A stretch of 7,940 bases of DNA from Chloroflexota bacterium (GTDB taxonomy: Bacteria > Chloroflexota > Anaerolineae > Aggregatilineales > Phototrophicaceae): positions 1-7,940 of the forward strand of contig JAEZAF010000181.1 in the NCBI GenBank assembly GCA_023430545.1, written 5' to 3'. Of this stretch, positions 5,404-7,940 are shown piece by piece (position 1 is the stretch's first letter; each line of letters begins with the position of its first letter). Made by a program: the position numbers and the translations under genes. Under the pieces are notes generated by a model. The model was given only the letters and a program-made list of their open reading frames with translations. It did not search any database and was not told the DNA's origin.

Positions 5404-6789
5404 ATGAAAACTTTAAAACCGATTAGTCTCCTCTTTATTCTCACCCTGATCATCGGCCTCACCTCATTTGCAGTGTCCGCACAGGATTCCGTCACCATCC
5501 GCTACGCGACCTGGAACCTCGGCACTGAAGCCGAAAACAACGTCCAGCGTCAACTGGTCGCCGCCTACAGCGAAGCGCATCCGAATGTCACCATCGAACT
5601 GGTCGATACCACCGGCGACGGTGGCTGGGAAGAGAAGCTGACCACGATGGCCGCCAGAGGCGAACTGCCGGATGTCTTCATGGCGAATAACACGCCCTAT
5701 TATGTCCAGAACGACTGGATCGCTGACCTGACCACGATGGTTCAGGATGATCCCGACTGGGCGAATGTCCCGCAGGCACTGAAGGACGCCGTGACCTATG
5801 ACGGCGCAGTCCTCGGCCTGCCCAGCGCACAGTTCGTTATGGGCTATTTTGTCAATCAGGATCTGTTCGAAGCCGCCAACCTCGATACGCCGCAGTACGG
5901 TGTATCAGTGGAAGATTTCTTCGCTGCCGCCTCTGCCCTGACCGATGTGCAGCAGGGCGTCCTCGGCCTGCATGAGGTGTTCCCCATCCTCGGCTGGTAT
6001 CCCAGCACGCAGGACAGCAATCTTCAATGGTTCAGCTTCGATGGCACCCACATGAACTATAATTCGGATGCCTTCAGAGCCGCTGTGAATGCCTCTATCG
6101 AAATGCTGCCGCACACCTGGCAGGGCCTGACGGAAGAACAGCGTGCGAATTTCGCCGCGCAGGGTCCGTGGGAACTGTTTGTCAATCAGGAATCCGGCGC
6201 AGTATGGGAAGGCGGCTGGGCAGTCCCGGCCTTTGTGCAGAATGCCACCTTCAACTGGGATTTCGTCGGTATTCCGGGTGGCAATCAGGCGATGGTCGCA
6301 GACATCATCGTCGTCTCCGCCACCGCTGCCGATCAGGAAGCGGCCTATGACTTCGCCAAGTGGATGAGCTTCTCGGCTGAAGGTTACGCCAGGGAAGCGG
6401 AACTCGCCACCGCCGCAGGCGTTGTACCGACCCGTATGCCGGTTTCAGTCAATGCAGAGTCGATTGACCTGTACATGTCGTTCATCGGCGAGAAGCCCGG
6501 TCTGCGTCAGGCGCTGGAAAACCTTGATAACAGTCTGGTCGAATCGCTGGCGAAAATCGTCCCCGGCTACATCGATGCCCGCTGGGAAGGCAAACCCGGT
6601 ATCGACATCGGTGAGAATCTGGACGTGAACCTCGGCTTCCTGTTCGATAACATCCACACCGGTGTCTTCCAGTATGCCGACTACGCGCCACAGTTGGAAG
6701 AATTCGCCAACGCCCGTCTGGATGCCGCCGCCGGTGAAGCCAGCGGCGAGGAAGCGACGGAAGAAGCCACCGAAGAAGCAGGTAGTTAA
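5404..6789 (+). CDS. ABC transporter extracellular sugar-binding protein (family 1 SBP)
   Basis: This complete protein has 461 residues from ATG 5404 (464 from ATG 5395). I prefer 5404 because AGAG (5391-5394) is then 9 nt upstream, whereas it directly abuts 5395. The N-terminus is a signal peptide: a short basic start, a hydrophobic core (SLLFILTLIIGLTSF) and cleavage expected after AVSA, before QDSV. There is no lipobox Cys. The mature chain is a classic carbohydrate-binding SBP: VTIRYATWNLG, then AYSEAHPNVTIELVD, LTTMAARGELPDVFM, YDGAVLGLPSAQFVMGYFVNQDLF, AVWEGGWAVPAF, and AAYDFAKWMSFSAEGYAREAE followed by VVPTR. Tryptophans in these segments suit stacking on sugar rings. It probably delivers beta-linked oligosaccharides to ABC permeases encoded beyond the window, feeding the GH94, GH144-type and GH35 enzymes (inference from context). 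The C-terminus ends in an acidic EEAT-repeat tail outside the fold. It follows the GH94 gene by about 130 nt in the same direction. Confidence 0.95.
   Translation: MKTLKPISLLFILTLIIGLTSFAVSAQDSVTIRYATWNLGTEAENNVQRQLVAAYSEAHPNVTIELVDTTGDGGWEEKLTTMAARGELPDVFMANNTPYYVQNDWIADLTTMVQDDPDWANVPQALKDAVTYDGAVLGLPSAQFVMGYFVNQDLFEAANLDTPQYGVSVEDFFAAASALTDVQQGVLGLHEVFPILGWYPSTQDSNLQWFSFDGTHMNYNSDAFRAAVNASIEMLPHTWQGLTEEQRANFAAQGPWELFVNQESGAVWEGGWAVPAFVQNATFNWDFVGIPGGNQAMVADIIVVSATAADQEAAYDFAKWMSFSAEGYAREAELATAAGVVPTRMPVSVNAESIDLYMSFIGEKPGLRQALENLDNSLVESLAKIVPGYIDARWEGKPGIDIGENLDVNLGFLFDNIHTGVFQYADYAPQLEEFANARLDAAAGEASGEEATEEATEEAGS
6748..6780 (+). repeat. Coding 12-bp tandem repeat (EEAT units) in the SBP tail
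   Basis: The codon block GAR-GAA-GCN-ACN recurs at 6748-6759 and 6760-6771, then partially (GAA-GAA-GCA) at 6772-6780. It encodes EEAT-EEAT-EEA directly before the last residues, Gly-Ser. The third-position differences (GCG/GCC, ACG/ACC) suggest an old duplication or selection for the acidic peptide rather than recent slippage. Similar acidic, disordered tails occur on secreted proteins; the function here is unknown. Confidence 0.8.
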
Positions 6790-6862
6790 TCAGCGAGCAG
6801 GCGCAGCGGATGCAGCAGTGACGCCTCCCTGCGTAAGACAATGCGGCACCAACCATGCAGGG

Positions 6863-6875
6863 ACAGGTTTCCTGT
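6863..6875 (+). other. Small palindromic hairpin ACAGG-TTT-CCTGT
   Basis: A 5-bp perfect stem with a 3-nt loop lies 5 bp before the larger stem-loop at 6881-6910. It is weak on its own and may stack with the larger hairpin in the transcript. Confidence 0.35.
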
Positions 6876-6880
6876 ACACA

Positions 6881-6910
6881 GGGGAACACCCGATCTTCTG
6901 GGTGTTCCCC
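6881..6910 (+). terminator. Strong 11-bp perfect stem-loop after the SBP gene, without U-tract
   Basis: The arms GGGGAACACCC (6881-6891) and GGGTGTTCCCC (6900-6910) are exactly complementary, enclosing the 8-nt loop GATCTTCT. The stem is GC-rich and lies about 90 nt after the SBP stop codon, before the next gene on the same strand. No T-run follows (GCATCACAGC), so it is not a standard Rho-independent terminator. It could be a partial terminator or an RNA-stabilising hairpin that raises SBP mRNA relative to the downstream membrane genes, as is common in sugar ABC operons. Confidence 0.55.
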
Positions 6911-6917
6911 GCATCAC

Positions 6918-6977
6918 AGCACGATATTATTGACTCTGAAAAATGCCTTTATTGAGAAAATAGCATCATATCGTGCT
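6918..6977. repeat. 10-bp perfect inverted repeat AGCACGATAT/ATATCGTGCT in an AT-rich island
   Basis: AGCACGATAT (6918-6927) is the exact reverse complement of ATATCGTGCT (6968-6977); the arms are 40 bp apart. Between them TTATTGA occurs twice in direct orientation (6927-6933 and 6949-6955), 22 bp apart, or about two helical turns. This block is clearly richer in A and T than the coding DNA on both sides. It may be a regulatory site or a long-loop RNA stem. I see no convincing promoter inside it: TTGACT at 6930-6935 lacks a good -10 partner. Confidence 0.5.
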
Positions 6978-6984
6978 TTCGCCC

Positions 6985-7002
6985 GTGAGTTGAATCGCTC
7001 AC
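6985..7002. other. Short inverted repeat GTGAG-N8-CTCAC before the next gene
   Basis: Five-base complementary arms (6985-6989 and 6998-7002) flank 8 nt, ending 19 bp before the ATG at 7022. It could be a small leader hairpin or a degenerate operator. It does not match the GTGAAACGTTTCAC site closely. Confidence 0.25.
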
Positions 7003-7009
7003 CGCGACC

Positions 7010-7013
7010 GGAG
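7010..7013 (+). promoter_or_regulatory. Shine-Dalgarno GGAG deciding the start at 7022
   Basis: GGAG lies 8 nt before ATG 7022, an ideal spacing and the best ribosome binding site in the window. The nearby ATG at 7014 is in another frame, so it does not compete as a start for this gene. Confidence 0.7.
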
Positions 7014-7021
7014 ATGTGGCG

Positions 7022-7940
7022 ATGCACTCAAAACGAACCCGAATTTTCAGGCTGACAGGCTTTTTCTTCATCTTTGCGGCGGTCATCCTGCTGACCACCT
7101 CGGTCCTGACGGTCACCAGTCAGCCAGCGCGGGGTGAGGATCTCTGCCTGCCCTCATCAGGTGACCCAAACCGGACGGACACAGCGAACCTGACACTCGT
7201 CCGGCAGCAGACCAGCGCAGACGCGCTGCCACAATTGACCGCGGGTGATCCCTCAGCGGAGATCGAAATCCCCGCCGACGCCTTTGGCCTGCCGCTGGCG
7301 CTGAACGAGACCTCACGCCTGTACACCGGATCGAGCGTACTGCTGCGGGCAGGTGATAACATTCAGTTCGATGTCACCATTCCGGCGGACGGCACTTACA
7401 GCATCAGTTTCGATGCAGCGGCTGAATCCGGGATGCCCGAAGGCCAGCTTCGCATCAACGGTGAATACCCGGTCAGCGATCTACAGCGTGTGATCTTCCC
7501 GGTTTTCTATCGCGGCACCGGCACAATCTTCCCCAAAGACCGCTATGGCAACGACGCCCTGATCCCGCAGGAACAGCACATCCGCTGGAGCCGCGTGGAT
7601 GCACGCGATGTCAACTTCGGCCTGCCGTATCCACTTCAGATCGATCTGGCTGCCGGCGATCACCGTTTTGAGTTCACACTGAACCAGGGTGAACTGTATA
7701 TTGGCAGCATTTACCTGACAGCCTTCACGCCTTATCCGTCTTATACGGACTATCTCGCGGCACAGTCCGCAGACGAAGCATCCGGCTTTCTGCTGTCGAT
7801 GGAAGCAGAGCTGCCAACCTATAAGAATGACACGGCGGCACGCCCTGCCTACAGCGCCAGCCTGACCGTCACACCGTATGCCACCTACTGTCAGTTGATG
7901 AATACCCTCGGCGGTGAAAGCTGGAAGCTCAGCGGCAGCA
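7022..7940 (+). CDS. Membrane-anchored or secreted protein with carbohydrate-binding-like modules, ABC sugar-uptake associated (5' part)
   Basis: The first 306 residues are visible and the frame is open at the edge. Residues 1-35 have a basic start (MHSKRTRIFR) and a hydrophobic stretch (about 13-32): an uncleaved anchor or signal peptide. A beta-sandwich-like module follows at about 108-235, with FDVTIPADGTYSISFD, the INGEYPVSDLQRVIFPVF strand pair, RYGNDALIPQEQ and LPYPLQIDLAAGDHRFEFTL. A linker (YPSYTDYLAA) leads into a second module opening MEAELPTYKND, then TVTPYATYCQLMNTLGGESW. I recognise this pattern as the N-terminal architecture of very large extracellular SBPs (roughly 950-1000 residues) in Gram-positive sugar transporters, where the modules precede a family 1 SBP domain. 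Because a separate SBP gene lies just upstream, an alternative is an ABC permease with these modules between its first and second membrane helices. The GGAG ribosome site supports ATG 7022. The C-terminal half is not visible, so its role stays open. Confidence 0.8.
   Translation, partial: MHSKRTRIFRLTGFFFIFAAVILLTTSVLTVTSQPARGEDLCLPSSGDPNRTDTANLTLVRQQTSADALPQLTAGDPSAEIEIPADAFGLPLALNETSRLYTGSSVLLRAGDNIQFDVTIPADGTYSISFDAAAESGMPEGQLRINGEYPVSDLQRVIFPVFYRGTGTIFPKDRYGNDALIPQEQHIRWSRVDARDVNFGLPYPLQIDLAAGDHRFEFTLNQGELYIGSIYLTAFTPYPSYTDYLAAQSADEASGFLLSMEAELPTYKNDTAARPAYSASLTVTPYATYCQLMNTLGGESWKLSGS

Noticed and set aside
6930..6957. TTGACT as a -35 element for the gene at 7022
   Set aside because: No acceptable -10 hexamer occurs at 16-18 bp; the candidate positions read TGAGAA or GAGAAA.
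6855..7055. Plus-strand open frame of 66 codons in the SBP downstream spacer
   Set aside because: It reads through the 11-bp hairpin and overlaps the better supported start at 7022 in another frame. It has no Shine-Dalgarno and an irregular composition.
1..7940. CRISPR arrays, tRNA or rRNA genes, transposases, att sites
   Set aside because: No regularly spaced repeats, cloverleaf-like segments, ribosomal RNA signatures or recombinase/transposase motifs were seen on either strand.

Overview
The window carries an intact carbohydrate-use locus, cut at both ends. It holds six protein-coding genes in two divergent arms around one control region (2711-2888). I see no RNA gene, mobile element, CRISPR array or origin. 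The DNA is moderately GC-rich, apart from two AT-rich regulatory islands (about 2770-2888 and 6918-6977). A solute-binding protein (SBP) with an alanine-rich, Glu/Thr-repeat tail and no lipobox cysteine, and a large surface module also known from Gram-positive transport systems, together hint at Chloroflexota (Anaerolineae-like). This is an impression of style, not a phylogenetic result.

Leftward arm (minus strand, read from 2710 down to 1): a LacI-family repressor (1721-2710), then after 15 nt a PF10091 'glycoamylase'/GH144-type enzyme (476-1705), then after 2 nt the N-terminal part of a GH35 enzyme (1-473, running off the window). None of these three has a signal peptide, so they should act in the cytoplasm.

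Control region: a TTGACA-17-TAAATT promoter reads rightward, immediately followed by a perfect 14-bp LacI-type palindrome, GTGAAACGTTTCAC (2810-2823). A weaker leftward promoter would place the same palindrome just after its own start point, so one operator could control both arms.

Rightward arm: a GH94 inverting phosphorylase of cellobiose-phosphorylase size (2889-5273), a secreted ABC sugar-binding protein (5404-6789), a 232-bp spacer with a perfect 11-bp stem-loop and an AT-rich inverted repeat, and then the first 306 codons of a large membrane-anchored or secreted protein (7022 onward). That last protein carries beta-sandwich, carbohydrate-binding-like modules linked to ABC sugar uptake.

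Model (inference): an imported beta-linked gluco-oligosaccharide is captured by the SBP, trimmed in the cytoplasm by the GH144-like enzyme, remodelled by the GH35 enzyme and phosphorolysed to glucose-1-phosphate by the GH94 enzyme, with LacI sensing a breakdown product. GH144 is the beta-1,2-glucanase family, and a GH35 enzyme from an Ignavibacterium album beta-1,2-glucanase cluster is known to act on sophoro-oligosaccharides. The best guess for the substrate is therefore a beta-1,2-glucan or sophorose, processed with a GH94 enzyme much shorter than the known 1,2-beta-oligoglucan phosphorylases.
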